Assembly: GCA_946122785.1 (NCBI GenBank)
Contig: CAMGYJ010000007.1
Coordinates: forward strand, 37,287,587-37,351,586
Reading direction: 5' to 3'
Source: Linum tenue
Taxonomy: Eukaryota > Streptophyta > Magnoliopsida > Malpighiales > Linaceae
DNA: 64,000 bases
Each line of letters begins with the position of its first letter. Position 1 is the stretch's first letter. The translations under genes were made by a program, and so were the position numbers. The notes below the pieces were generated by a model. It ran no database searches. It was not told the DNA's origin and saw nothing but the letters and a program-made list of their open reading frames with translations. Below are positions 26,819-39,060 of the stretch, in pieces.

Positions 26819-27261
26819 TTGAGCGCTTCAAGGCGTGATATGATCCCAAATAGGCAACTCTACACGTTTAAATTACTTGACGAAGATGCTATCAAAGTTG
26901 GGAAGAAGAAAGGTAGAATTTGGTTAAGTCAAAATCCGAGTTCATGGTACCTACTTTGGAAGCTTGTATCTCACAAATGGCTCAATAAAGATTGGATAGA
27001 AAGGGTTTTTTTAAAGATAAAGTTGCCATCTCTCTAATGGTATACTTCTTGGATCCAGATGAATCCATTAAGAACATTTTCTATAGGTCCAAAGTTGCTA
27101 TCTGGAAAGCTGAAAACTGCCTGAAAATGGCTAAATCTGGAAACTGTTTTGTGAAGCCTACTTTGGAGCTCAATTTGAGGAGCATGGATCTCATTCAAGT
27201 CAAAAGGCTTCCACAACATGAAAATAGGTATGTTTATCTACAAAAAGAAGGCATTGGTTGA
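26819..27261 (+). other. Unassigned protein-like fragment
   Basis: Two overlapping plus-strand frames (26819-27037 and 26992-27261) read naturally, for example WYLLWKLVSHKWLNKDWIER, and FYRSKVAIWKAENCLKMA followed by CFVKPTLELNLRSMDLI. Their overlap suggests one older frame broken by a frameshift near 27000. I do not recognise the family. It may be a retroelement or captured gene fragment, since a Copia relic begins 500 bp downstream. Confidence 0.3.
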
Positions 27262-27759
27262 AAGATTGGAGTTCTGGAAGGCCTCGAACGTAATGCACGA
27301 AGTAAGTACAAAAACTGTTTTCCTTGCAGTTTGCTTGTGCTAAAAGGCAGCTTACTTGTGCTTGAAGAAAGAGAGTTTGTGGCCAAATTTTGTGTTCTTT
27401 TTAGGGTTTGTTTTTACCTTAATTGTTTCCTACTTCTATTAGGTTTGTATTGTCTTTAAATAGCTTTCAATTTCACGTGTAAAGAATCAAGTTTAGTTGA
27501 ATAAAAATTACTCGGCAGAGTTGTGTTCTTTGAGATTGTTCTCAAGAATCAAATCCTTGAGTTAGTTGTGTGAGGAATTCCATTGCTAATTCGAGAACCC
27601 TTGTCAAGATTTTCTATGAGGATTCCATAATCGGTTAACAAGTTTTCTTATCAATCAAGTAAACACCTTGATTGTGGCAAAATTCTACCTATCCATCAAT
27701 TATCGTTCGAGAGATCGTTTGATGTGTAGTTATGATCAAAAGCACCCCCTGGTGCTTTA
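27262..27759. other. Non-coding DNA before the Copia relic
   Basis: A stretch at 27500-27720 has a repetitive flavour (CAAGAATCAAATCCTTGAG, CAATCAAGTAAACACCTTGATTG) that could be LTR or leader DNA of the adjacent Copia relic, but no termini could be defined. Confidence 0.35.
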
Positions 27760-29060
27760 TCAAGGCGTGTCTAGTTGCGCAAGGTATTCGTAAAGAGTTT
27801 GACATTGATTATGAGGAAACCTTTGCACCTGTGGTTAAAATGCAGATGGAACATGTCGTTTTTTGGTATAGCTTCCATGCGAAATTGACCACTTATTCAG
27901 CTTGATGTTAAAAATTCCTTTTTGTATGGTGATCTTAAGGAAGATATTAATATGGAGTGTTCAGCAGGTTATACTAATGTAGAACCACATGTGATGTGTA
28001 AGCTTAGGTGATCTTTGTATGGCCTCAATCACGCTCCACACGCTTGGTTTGAGAAGTTTCATGAGATCATAATTCATGCCCGTTTTCTGCAAAGCGACAA
28101 CAACCCTTCTCTTTTCATTCGACATATGGTAAATAGAATGATTGTCTTACTGCTTTACGTTGACGACTTGGGGATCAGTGGTAGTGATCTTGATGGGATA
28201 CGAGAGCTTCAAGATGCGTTGCATAAGGCCTTTCAACTTAAGGAGTTATACGATGTCTCATACCTCTTGGGACTTGAAGTTCGGTGATCTTCGAGTGGTT
28301 TGTTTGTGTGTCATAAGAAATATGTTGCGGATCTTCTGGCTTCTTATCATTTCAGTGAGTGTAAACCCATTATGGAGCAGAATATTAAGCTAGGTCGAGA
28401 GGGTGGAGACTTACTTGAAGACCATACGATGTACTGCAACATAGTTGGAAGCCTGATATATCTTACACACACATGACCCGGTATTTCATACGTAGTTCAA
28501 GTCCTTAGTTTGTTTCTTGGAGTGGCTAGAGGACCACACTTGATTCTTTGCATAGACTGCTTCGATAGTTAAAGAATGCACAAGATGTCGACATGTGTTT
28601 TCCTGCTAAAGAAGCACCAGCTTTTGAGGCTTTTGTTGATGCGAATTATGCAGGATTTATCTATACGAGACGATCGATGTCTGGATGGTGCATACATTTT
28701 GGTCAGTCATTTTTCTCGTGAGTATCAAAATCTTCAAGTGAGGCAGAGTATAGGTTTATGTGTGAGTGGGGTCGGAATTGGTATGGTTGCAGCGTGTTGT
28801 TGCGGAATTAGGGGTAGAATGTCGCATACCCATGTGTGTCTATGGAGATAACATGAGTGCATTGCTTATAGTAATCAATTCAGCCTTGCATGAGAGAACA
28901 AAATATATCGAGGTTCATGTTCATTATATACGATAGTTGGTGACAGAAGGAATAATTCAACTTGTTTATTTGTCAACGAAGGATCAGACTGCCAATTGGT
29001 TAAGATAAGCTTCCAGCTCAAGTAGGCATTGGTATCTCACTTCCAAATTGATGTTTTGTA
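27760..29060 (+). pseudogene. Ty1/Copia pol relic, reverse transcriptase to RNase H
   Basis: Fragments in several frames follow the order of a Copia RT-RNase H: CLVAQGIRKEFDIDYEETFAPVVKM, LDVKNSFLYGDLKEDI, SLYGLNHAPHAWFEKF, LLLYVDDLGISGSD (the YVDD catalytic box at 28157-28168), SYLLGLEV, VGSLIYLTHT, and near the end RTKYIEVHVHYI and STKDQTANWL. Stops (for example before SLYGLNH and after GLEVR) and frameshifts make it non-functional. Integrase and gag are not recognisable upstream. Confidence 0.85.
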
Positions 29061-30007
29061 CCCAACATCATAAATTTGATGAAGAGTGTTCATTATATCA
29101 TTATTATTGTAACCGTGCTCTATAAGAAAACATATAGCTTAGGGTTACTTCCTCTAACCCTATGAATATTGGAACGTGTAGAGACCGAAAATAATAATCT
29201 TACTATATGAGAGGGAGATCCTCTCGGTAGACTAGTGTCATACTAACGATACCACGTTAAAAAAACTCTTGTGTGCCTTACCACAATTTTTAACATTATC
29301 AATGCTATTTAAGTGATGAAAAATATGATTCAAGGCAATCTTTTTTATATAGGAGATTCAATGCATTACTCTATCTAACCCGTCTGACTTGTTTAGTGTG
29401 GTTTTCAAGAACCAATTAGTCTCAATAATTTGAGTTGTTAGAAGAAATCTATATATGGATCTTAATCATTTTCTTACACATCTTCTGAAACAAAAACAAA
29501 CTCATGGACTTGAAAATTGTACAGGCTGGTGGCTTTAAGACAATGCTTAATATTAGGGTGTGAAACTTGAACATATGACATTACAGTGAACCAAATTCTT
29601 ATACTATGTAAAGAACCAATTGATATCGATAATTTGAATTATTGAGGATGTATCGGTATATGAATTTTAAATATTTCTTACATGTATTGTCTATTCTACT
29701 CCATCTGTTTATACCTTATTCTCGACCTAATTTATCTGCAGTGTGTCTAGCTAACATTTGCTTTCATTTTTCATTTTTTACTTCTCCCTTAAAAGTGAGC
29801 CAACTAAGGGTGTGTTCCAGTCTCTCAAACTATTTGGGTATATTAGTCATGTCATTAATTTATTTTTTTTTATTTTGATAATGCTTTATTTTTGTTTTTT
29901 CATACAAAATATCAAATTTTGTATGCACATATATTCATTTCATTGATGCAAATGCAATTGTGGATTTGCTTATGATCTTATGTATAAAGTTTATGGCAAC
30001 AAATAAC
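29061..30007. other. AT-rich intergenic DNA
   Basis: No supported gene. ORFs at 29642-29946 are overlapping AT-rich frames coding mostly F, L, I and S and are not credible. Confidence 0.5.
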
Positions 30008-30090
30008 AAGAAATGAGCTGGACTGCAGTGGTAAAATATTATGCTCTTGTCTAAGAGACGTTGATGAGTTTGATTTCCTATATATCCATA
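30008..30090 (+). mobile_element. Possible tRNA-derived SINE head
   Basis: The stretch GAGCTGGACTGCAGTGGTAAAATATT followed by GCTCTTGTCTAAGAGACGTTGATGAGTTTGATTTCC has the layout of a tRNA-derived SINE 5' end: an A-box-like GTGGTAAAAT and, about 35 bases on, a B-box-like GAGTTTGATTTCC (consensus GGTTCGANTCC). A SINE tail could not be delimited. The matches are weak. Confidence 0.3.
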
Positions 30091-30727
30091 CTTATAAGTT
30101 GATGATATTTTACTAAGAACTAAGTGTGTCCCGTAACACGTTGATTATGGTGTGGCTCCGCACAAGCTCCCTGGCTACAAGCGTATTGATACATAGCAAC
30201 ATGCTTAGCTTACTCTCTTGAAACCTTAATTTGGCCATTTGTGGATGCACAAAGACAAACAACATCGTCTTCTCATGTACTGCAAGTTAAAGCAAGATTC
30301 AAACCATCACTTCTTAATTTCCACGTGTATATATTTGTTTTTCCTTCCCGGCGGGGGGAAAAAAAAAGGAGGAAGCGACCAAACAATGAAACACAGCATT
30401 TGGAATAGACTTCCAAGTTAGTATTCACACCCTAAGACAGATCCAACACAAACCCACGCTCCATTCTCTCCCCCGGCCAAACAAACATCAAACCCTATCT
30501 TTCTTTCTTTCTCAACTTTTTCATTTGTTCCCTCCTTTCTTCCTGCGCTCATACCTATCCCCTTGTAATTAATTTCATGCTTCAACCACAATCCTCGAAT
30601 ATATGTCCATCACCAACCCCTTTACTTCCTCCTCCTACTTCCCTTCTATATATATATATATGCCTAGCTAGCCACAGCTCCCAAAACAATAACTTGCATA
30701 TGATCCATTGATCGATTCGTGACCGAA
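30091..30727 (+). promoter_or_regulatory. Upstream region and 5' UTR of the ERF gene, TATA tract
   Basis: A TATATATATATATA tract at 30645-30660 lies about 70-80 bp before the start codon at 30728 and is a plausible TATA box, giving a leader of a few dozen bases. Pyrimidine-rich runs (TTTCTTTCTTTCTC at 30500-30515, and TTACTTCCTCCTCC near 30621) precede it. No specific cis-element is claimed. Confidence 0.45.
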
Positions 30728-32977
30728 ATGGATCGAAGGAAGAACAAGTATGGCGGGAATCAGGAATCAGCTGCAGCCAGTAGTACTGAAATGAGAGTGG
30801 AAGACGATGATAATGGGTTCCCGGTGTATTCAGCCAGATCTCAGCTGGATTTGGATGTCATGGTCTCCGCTCTCTCTCAGGTCATCGGCAGCTCTTCGTC
30901 GTCAGTTGATGGCCGCCGTGTTGTTCATCAAGAAGCAGCTGCAGGCCATCCTCCTCAACAGCTTCCGCTGCCTGTCCAAGATCACGATCAAGGTATATAT
31001 ATATTTGCATATTTCTATATATATTATTCATGTAAATGATTGACTATAATTAACCATTTGAAACATCATTTGTGTCAACGACCTCTTAATTAGCTTTGTC
31101 CTCCCTCTTGGACCACAAATTTGTATTGCGACGATGAGCTTCTCCTGGATGGATCAACGCTTTTTTGTTTCGGGTCATACGATACGAATAGTATTCTAGT
31201 CTTTGTTTTCCTTTTTAGTAGTCTACAACTCGCTTAGGTAAAATGTCTAAATTCTCATGATTGACGATTAATGTAGTTACGTATGAGGTATTGTAAATAA
31301 TGAAGATGTAAGATGATGAAAGAAGCTAAGCACACACTTGAATGGTGATGGTTCACTTAATTAAACTCTGTAAATAGATTTATTTGCACTTTGATTTTAA
31401 TGGTGAAGGGGAGGAGGGGAAAGAAGCACCACGGCCCAAATAATGAGTCAAATATATATATAGATGCCGCCGTACTACTCCTTTCTCCGTTTTTTCACTT
31501 GGCTTGATTATCTGTTGTGTGACTGACTACATGCTGAACTCGCTAGTGTCGTTATTGCTAGCAAAGTTCCTTAGTAAATTTTTGCACCTCCGCTTTCTCT
31601 TTCCCCATTGTAACTCCTCTCTTTCTCCCTCCCCCACCCTCTCTACCAAATCAATTCATAGTAGATCTACTAGGCGTAAGACGGACATTGGACTTCTTAA
31701 CTAACGCCTAGTTCGTTTAGTCGTTGCATAACTGTGTCTAAGCGTTGCAAGCAAAAAATAGCCGAACAAATGTAAGGTTAAACGTGCATTTTTGAACACC
31801 ATCACACGCAGTAGATTAACATCCTTAATTAGTTGATATATGTAGGACTTGAATTCGTTATTTGCGGCAATGATTTTGTACTATGGAATTTGAACTGAAT
31901 CACAAAAACCATATACATATATAAGCTCGTTTATTCTTCAACTTGCCAATGATAATAAACATTTGAGTATATATAGTGACCAAGAGTATGAAACCTCAAT
32001 TAAAAATGCACATGTCAAAAAAGAAGTTGCTTCAAAAGCGTTTCTGCTCTCATAATATTCTTTACGCGTAAAGTGCAGACTGCAGACGTCAACAAATGAA
32101 CAAAGTAATCAAAGCTCAACAATTCCCTTCCCACTTAGGAAACAAGGGGGAAAGTAAGTAGTAGTGATAAAAAAAGAACAACATGAAAATCCGACTTTAG
32201 TACTTATTTTTTGAAGACTAAATTAAATGCATCCGTGCATCTATATAATAATATTAGATTATATTGCATGTGCATCTAGAATCAAAGTGATAAATATACG
32301 CGTTGGTGCAAGCAATATTAGCAGGCGGAGACAACACCAGAAGGCGGCACTACAGAGGTGTTCGGCAAAGGCCGTGGGGGAAATGGGCGGCGGAGATCCG
32401 AGACCCCAAAAAAGCGGCCCGGGTTTGGCTGGGCACCTTCGACACCGCCGAGGCGGCCGCGCTAGCCTACGACGAGGCCGCCCTCCGCTTCAAAGGCAGC
32501 AAGGCCAAGCTCAACTTCCCCGAGCGCGTCCACCTCAACCCTTCCCACTCCGGCTACCTCACCAACCGCCAACCGCCGCCACCTTCTTATAATAATTATA
32601 ACCTCGCCGGTGGCCGCGGCGGTCCTGTTCAGGTTCACAACAGTAGTCAAGTCTATCATCCCAGCTTGTATCCTCGGCCTCATCATCCTCATCATCAGCA
32701 GCAGCAGTTTGTTCAGGGCGGTGGTTATGGCTTCACCTACTCATTCGGCGGCCAGCCGGCTCCGGCGACCGGGTACCAGCCTTTCCCGACAACGATATCG
32801 GCTATGTCTTCCACGTCAGCGTCCGAATCGCTGCACCAACAACGACAGCAACAGGAGGAGGAGCTATGGAGGCCGTTTTCCATGCAGTTGGGGAGTGCTG
32901 CTCATAATAATTACACCTCTTCTTCTTCCTCCTCTTCTTATCCTCATCCTCCTAATGATGGTATGGATTTTGACTAG
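30728..32977 (+). CDS. AP2/ERF transcription factor, group X (ABR1/ERF110-like), 2 exons
   Basis: Exon 1 is 30728-30992 and exon 2 is 32325-32977, giving 305 residues. The ATG at 30728 (MDRRKNK) is chosen because the codon nine bases earlier is GTG, not a usual plant start. The AP2/ERF domain is residues 97-155: [20 protein letters not shown], then [20 protein letters not shown] and KAKLNFPE. It keeps the Ala and Asp of WAAEIRD that mark the ERF subfamily (GCC-box binding). The N-terminal [14 protein letters not shown] motif in exon 1 is typical of group X (ABR1, ERF108-111), as is the intron just before the AP2 domain. The C-terminal third is low complexity (Ser, Gln, His, Tyr, Pro), a likely activation or disordered region, ending NDGMDFD. 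Relatives act in nucleus-based responses to ABA, wounding and reactive oxygen. The intron is 1332 bp with a tandem acceptor (see findings). Confidence 0.92.
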
Positions 32978-33974
32978 CTAGTGTTCACTGGTGGTGGGCG
33001 GTTGATGATGGGGATTCTTTTATCTCATGTTTTTTTTTTTTTTTTTTTTTGGTTTTGGGTATTTTGCTATTTAGTTTTGCTTAAATTGGTCTTCCTGTTC
33101 TACTTCTGCATTTAATTCTCCAATGTTTTCTCTTTCGTCACGGTGTGCTATTTCTTCATCAATTATAATTGGAAGTATTATATATGTATGATGTATCAAT
33201 GCGTTGTAATGCACTTGTACGTTTCTTTTAGATTACAAGTAGCAGAGGCGGAACATAGTGGGATCTCAAAGGTCCAGAATTTTAAAATTACGCAATATTG
33301 ATAGAATAAAGCTGGGGTGACCCAGATTAGCTAATCTTTTTCCATGTTAGCAAGGTTCAACCGCATAGGCAACCAATTCTACATTGTTTTTTTTTTTAAA
33401 TTTTCACCAGAGAAGTACATTATTTAAAAAAAATTACAGGCCTAACACCCATATTTTTAAAAAAAAAGTAACTGGTAATAAAATCAATCATGATAAGAGA
33501 TTCCACAAATAGGAACATTTAAGTAGTTGAATATGAAATGAGGAAGCACATTTGCAATAAATTGAATTAAACAATTAAAAAATGGACTCAATGGCCAATG
33601 AATAGGTACCAATTGGGGAACAACAAATATAAAGATAAATTTGAAAATTCTTTTTGGTTATGGAACTTGATTTAAATTGTTGAGACTTATTATTGTGGTT
33701 CTCTTGTTAGGTGTAACAAAAAGATAACTGATTATGCATCTATTAAGTCCAACAAACAAAAAGATAAAGGTGGGATTTACCGTGAATTTTCAACTAAGAT
33801 GGTAAATAGAAGAGAAATAGAGGATATGAAGAAAAAAATCAACAAATGCAAAAGACAAAAAGGAAGAACATAGTATCTGGTTTCATTGGTTTTTATGTCA
33901 CTTTTGTACTTTTTGCTTGGGATTGAGAGATCTCAATACTAAATTTCTATGTGATATGGAGTGAGAGAGATGAG
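32978..33974. other. 3' UTR of ERF gene and intergenic DNA
   Basis: A 22-base poly-T run lies at about 33030-33051. Further on there is AT-rich DNA with no gene. At 33244-33290 GCAGAGGCGGAACATAGTGG resembles the GTGGCGGAGCC ends of the MITE at 59415-59627, but no second end was found. Confidence 0.4.
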
Positions 33975-36701
33975 TAGAGGTGTCAAAACAGAACCCGACC
34001 CGACTAACCCGATTAACTCAAACTAGATTGACCTGCAACCCGATAACCAGAACTTGATTGACCCAAACTCGACTGACCCGTGACTCGGACTATTCAACCT
34101 GAACCCTCGGATCCACCTGAATAATTATCATATTATATAATACATAGTCTTTCGAAATGAATTTTTTCATTCTAAATCTAGGTATAATCATTTTTTCATT
34201 TCGTATAAGAAATTTAAAAAATATGAAACTCACTTGAAATTATTTATTTTAATATTATTAAAAAAATTAAAACATGAAGGTCACTTAAGCATTAAGTTCT
34301 TTAACAAATTTGAAAAAATAAATACAAATATAAAATAAGTACAATGTCAATATTGATATGAATAATTAATAATTGAGACCATGTAAAATATTAATATAGT
34401 ATATATAAATTAAATTTTTTGTTAATTTAACTACTGAACAAATTTATCAATTAAATATAAATAGAGTAAAGTAAAGTACTGCATTTGATAATTTCATGAT
34501 TTTAAAAATAAATGTTAATTTTGGTGTTTTCAACTTTCTGGTAAGAGAAAAAGAGGTAAATTTGGTGCTTTCAATTTTTGGAGTAAAGAAAGAAAGGGAA
34601 TTTTTTGTGTTTTTTATTTGTGGGAAGAGAAATAGGGGAGAAATTTTGGTTCTTTTGACTTATGAAAAGAGAAATAAAAAGGAATATTTTATGTTTTCAA
34701 TTTTTTGAGGAAGGAAAGAGAAGGAAAATTTGGTTCTTTCCATGTTATGGAATGGAAAGTTGAGGAAAACTTGAATTCTTCTAATTTATGGAAAGAGAAA
34801 AAATGTGGAGAATTTTAGTTTTTTCAATTTTTTGTGTAAAGAAAGAAGGAAACAAATTTTGTGTTTCAAAATTTTAGCCTTTCAAATATGAATATTTTAT
34901 TTTTTATATGGAGACCTGACTAATTATTTTATTATAATTTTATATGGAATAACTATTTGGCTATATTATATTTGAGAAATTATGATGAGTTATCTCATTT
35001 TTAATATAATATCACTCTAATGATCTCATGTTATTTGAAATTATAAATCATATGCTCAATTACTTATCAATATAATTATCAAAATGTTTACCTATGAATT
35101 ATGACGATTTAGTAGTTTAACATTTAGTAACTAAAAAATTGTCTATAGTAAATTTTATTATAGTCTTATAAGGGCATATGACTAATTGGATGTAGTAGAT
35201 TTGTAAACATATCATGAGTTAGGAGTTTAAAATTTAGGATATAGCAAAGATTCCTTTTTAATATATGTTTTGAAAATCAATGTTTGGATTTCATTCTCAA
35301 TTAACTATAATAGCATAATCATAACTCATAAGGATATATGATTAAAGGGTATAGGATACGTGGTCAGGGTATAGGGTATATGGTTTAGGTTTAAGGTATA
35401 TCAAAGATTCCTTTTTAAATTAACTAAAGTAGCGAAATCATAACTCATAAAAATATATGGTTAGGGTATAATACACGTACGTAGTTAGGGTATATGTTTA
35501 TGGTATAGCAAAGTTTCTTATTAATCTATGTTTTAAAAATAAAAGTATGAATTTCACTTTAAATTAACTATAGTAGCAAAATCATAACTCATAAGGATAT
35601 ATGGTTAAAGGGTATAGGATAAGTGGTCAGGGTATAGGGTATATGGTTTAGGTTTAAGGTATATCAAAGATTCCTTTTTAAATTAACTAAAGTAGCGAAA
35701 TCATAACTCATAAAAATATATGGTTAGGGTATAATACACGTACGTAGTTAGGGTATATGTTTATGGTATAGCAAAGATTCTTATTAATCTATGTTTTAAA
35801 AATCAAAGTATGAATTTCACTTTAACTTAACTATAGTAGCAAAATCATAACTCATAAGGATATATGGTTAGGGTATAACAAATATACATTTTTAATCTAT
35901 GTTTTGAAAACTAAAGTATGAATTTCACTTTAGATTAGCTATAATAGCAATTTAGATTTCTCCACAATAATTTTATTAACATTAAGGTAATTAAAAAATA
36001 AGTTTTGAAAATCCCAAATGTATAATTTAAGTTCCCTACACCACTTTCCTCCCAACTTCTCCCTCCCAATTTAGATTTTCTTCCAAGAATTTCCCCATTT
36101 TCCCTCCGCCCTAATTTAGATTTCCCTCCAAGAGTTTCCCCATTTCCTCCCTCTTCCTTCAATTTAGATTTCCCTTTATATATTTTTATGATTCACTATA
36201 TAATTTGTGGTTAGATAAGGACTATTCGATGAAAAATTAAGAATGTTCATATCGCCATAACTATTAGCTAGTGTGCTTACTGATTTATGATTAATTACGT
36301 GACAATTTTGCAAGTTATACAATATGATTCACAAATTTTTTCACTTTTATAATTACATATTACATATAGGATTTGGAAAGAAATAGGCTAAAAATATGTT
36401 TTTTTAAATAAGTTAATAAAATGTGCAAATTGCAGTTATGTGTAAGAAGTAAGTAACTCAATGCGTTGACCCGAAAACCCGCAACCCGAACTGCCCTCAA
36501 CCCGCCCGACCCACAACCCGATTGAATTGTAACTCGATTGACCCGAAATCCGATTAACCCCTAACCCAATTGACTCGGAACCCGACTGACCCGAAACTCA
36601 AATAACCCAGAACCCAACGAACCCGCAACCGATGAACCCGAAACTCGACTAACTCGTAACTCGATTGAATCCATCCCGAACCTGCCCGATTGACACCTCT
36701 A
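33975..36701. mobile_element. Large hAT-type non-autonomous element (2727 bp), TSD GAGATGAG
   Basis: Perfect 8-bp duplication GAGATGAG at 33967-33974 and 36702-36709. Termini: left TAGAGGTGTCAAAACAG, right reversed TAGAGGTGTCAATCGGG. Both subterminal regions carry AACCCGACCCGA/CCCGATTGACCCG repeats. No transposase is seen; the interior is very AT-rich with degenerate repeats at 34515-34880 and a 263-bp tandem repeat at about 35300-35890. The element is larger than a MITE. Confidence 0.88.
35300..35895. repeat. Tandem repeat of 263-bp period inside hAT element
   Basis: GGTATAGGAT occurs at 35348 and 35611, and ATAAGGATAT at 35591 and 35854, each pair 263 bp apart. Two full units and part of a third are present with few differences. 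Inside each unit, GTATAGGGTATATGGTTTAGG and GGTTAGGGTATA motifs give shorter imperfect repeats. Confidence 0.85.
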
Positions 36702-37000
36702 GAGATGAGTACAAATGCGTGCATAACTAAATACAAAATTTGCTCTCGGGCGATTCCATTGATTCCAATGCCACTTCGTGCTTTTCGATTGTTTGATATT
36801 TCATCGTTAACCTTTCTATTCGACCTCGCGCGAGAGAGATGAGTAAAAATTCATAAAAAGTAAGAAAGTCGGTCCTGAGCTATTTCATTGGTTCCGATGC
36901 CTCTTTCAGCTTTTCGATTAAGAGTGAGATTTCATCGTTAACTTTCTATTCAACATCGAGTGAGAGATGAGTAAAAATGCATAACCAAATACAAAAGTTG
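36702..37000. repeat. Imperfect tandem repeat, about 130-bp unit
   Basis: GAGATGAGTA(C/A)AAAT recurs at 36702, 36836 and 36964 (spacing 134 and 128). Units share CCATTGATTCCAATGCC/CATTGGTTCCGATGCC, GCTTTTCGATT and TTTCATCGTTAACCTTTCTATTC. The hAT element at 33975-36701 inserted in the GAGATGAG of the first unit. Confidence 0.75.
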
Positions 37001-37047
37001 GATTGAGCTTTAAATTTATAAGTGGAAGCACACTCCAGTCTTTTCTA

Positions 37048-38394
37048 ACAAGGCCAAGTATAACTATGCTAGGGATGTAGTAAAGTGGCTCAGTCGTATT
37101 CCAAGGGAACCTTAAGCATACTGTTACTTCACTCTAAACTACTATCTAATGAAATTGGAAGGTTGGGTGAATTAGCTAAACTAACCTAACAAAGAACAAA
37201 ACAAACAACCAACCAAATGTTTAGGAGACAGTTAGAGATGAGATGGTTGTCTAGGATCGAATTTCTCTAGCTATAGGTTGATACGGGCGATAATATAATG
37301 GTTTCTTAAGGTATGAAGGTCACTAAGATGGGAAGAGACTCAATGTTCATGCAATCGATCCCCCTCCTAACTAGGATAGTCGGTCCAATGTCACCTCAAT
37401 TGGTTTACCTAACCAGGGGTATGTACTACCTCCTCTAAACGGATTATATCAGTCCGCACACAAATCGAGCAAGCTGATGTTCATACACGTTACCCCATAA
37501 GCATTACCTAGATGGACATCTAATAAGCAGGAGTACGGTTTCCTCGTCAAACTAGATTCCTAGATCATTCATCTACTCCTAATTAGCCATAAGGTGCTAT
37601 ATTTCCTACAAAACATTAGGGATTTAAGTCATAGAGAGGAAGAAAACACAAACTAAGAAGAAAGCGAGTGTTGGAGACTATCTTCTTCTTTTTTCATGCA
37701 CCTTCTCCTTGCTCCTTAGATGAATTGGATCTTCAATTAGGCTCTCAAGATGTTTCTCTCTCTAAAGAGTGCTCAAAACCCTTATTTTCTCTCTCAAAGT
37801 TGGCTCTCCTTTGTCAAGTGCAAAAAATGGGGTATTTGTAGTGTCCGAGCACTATTCACGGCCTCGAGGGCATGACCAGCCTAGAAAGGCGTCGAATTAC
37901 CCAAAACTTCACATTTTAACTTCATCTTCAAGTTACTAGATTCTGACCTCCGTAAGATCACATCCGCAAACTTTTGTGCCACGGGCGTGAGCTTTTTTGC
38001 AGTCGAAAAGATCATGGCTATGATTCACGTGTCAAAACTTTTTGCCCTCTCTCGTTGGCTGCTTGTTGAAGTTCTAAACTAGTGTTCATGGGCGCGTACA
38101 TGGTCACGGTCTGGTCAAAGGTCGCAATGTGGCTGTGACCTGTGATTTTTCCTCTCTTGCTTCCCAATCGTGCTCGGATGAACTCCAGTCGATTCTCGAT
38201 CAATCCTAAATGGCTTTAAGTCCTGCAGTTTCATCAAAAACACTGGAAAAGTATAAAATACAAAAAAAGGGGCGACTTCCCCATGAAAACCTTCATATCA
38301 AGCTAACCCATTCCAAAATGGGTGTTTTGCAAATAGGAACGAAAATAGACCTGCACTAGCTTGGCCCAATGTGTTTTGAAACTCTAATGCATGG
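37048..38394 (-). mobile_element. LTR fragment related to the 41043-46633 element
   Basis: The start (AACAAGGCCAAGTATAACTATGC, then GTAGTAAAGTGGCTCAGTCGTATTCCAAGGGAACC) parallels the LTR start at 41050-41140 (AACAATGGCCAAGTGTAACCAA, then TATAGTGGCTCAAG, then TCGAATCCACGGG). This block marks the 3' end of minus-strand LTRs of this lineage. The remainder is non-coding and diverged. The right limit is uncertain. Confidence 0.45.
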
Positions 38395-39060
38395 TTAGTT
38401 GTTTATGTTTGGATTGGATTGGATGATGTTCTTGGATTTTGATGTGGTTAGGATTCTCTCATGCTATTGTTGACACTTATGGTGTTTATCACTCCCATAT
38501 TTGATACATTTCCCTCTCTGTTAATGGAACTTTAGCCGTTTCTATTATATTTCATGATGGAATTCATAACTATTTGAATAATTAGCTTATGATAGACCTA
38601 AGTGTGTTTTTGTACTATTTTATAACTTTTTGTGTTGTTTTGTACTTTTCAAGGATACAATGGACTAAAGACGAATACAGATCACCAAGTGACCCAATTG
38701 GTCAGAAGGAGGATAAGAATAAAAGCTCCCTGGCTCAAATAGAGATGGATTTGGACATCAAATGCTCACTTTATGGCCAAAAAAGCATATATATAAGTGA
38801 AAACGCTCTAAAATTTGGAGGAGATATTGCTTGTGGGCCAAGAGAAATATGGGTGTTGTCCCTAACCACCCTCCAGCCTTCGCTCGAGCCCTAACTATCC
38901 AGAAGCTTCCATAAGGACCTTACTCGACCCCCAAGTTGAAGGAATCCAAGTTCAAGTCGTTTAACGACTTTTTTGAGGAAAAATACACTTTCGCAACTAG
39001 TATAAATAGGAGGCTCAGTCTAGACTTCACAGTTACGGCTCAAGATAGGGTGCATAACTA
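38395..39060 (+). mobile_element. Third, truncated copy of the 1350-3680 LTR family
   Basis: 38395-38467 resembles the internal DNA at 1150-1235, and 38468-39060 resembles the start of the LTRs at 1350 and 22482 (TGTTTATCACTCCCATATTTGATACA, then ATGATAGACCTAAGTGTGTTT, then GACGAATACAGATCACCAAG). The PPT region between them is missing, so a deletion joined internal DNA to the LTR. The LTR is cut near 39060. Confidence 0.6.

Noticed and set aside
32227..32592. Alternative-frame ORFs over ERF exon 2 (32227-32592, 32462-32695, 32610-32981)
   Set aside because: Low-complexity shadows of the AP2/ERF coding frame.
35340..35900. Interstitial telomere repeat (GGTTAGGG-like)
   Set aside because: The motif occurs only as part of a 263-bp tandem unit and is not a TTTAGGG array.
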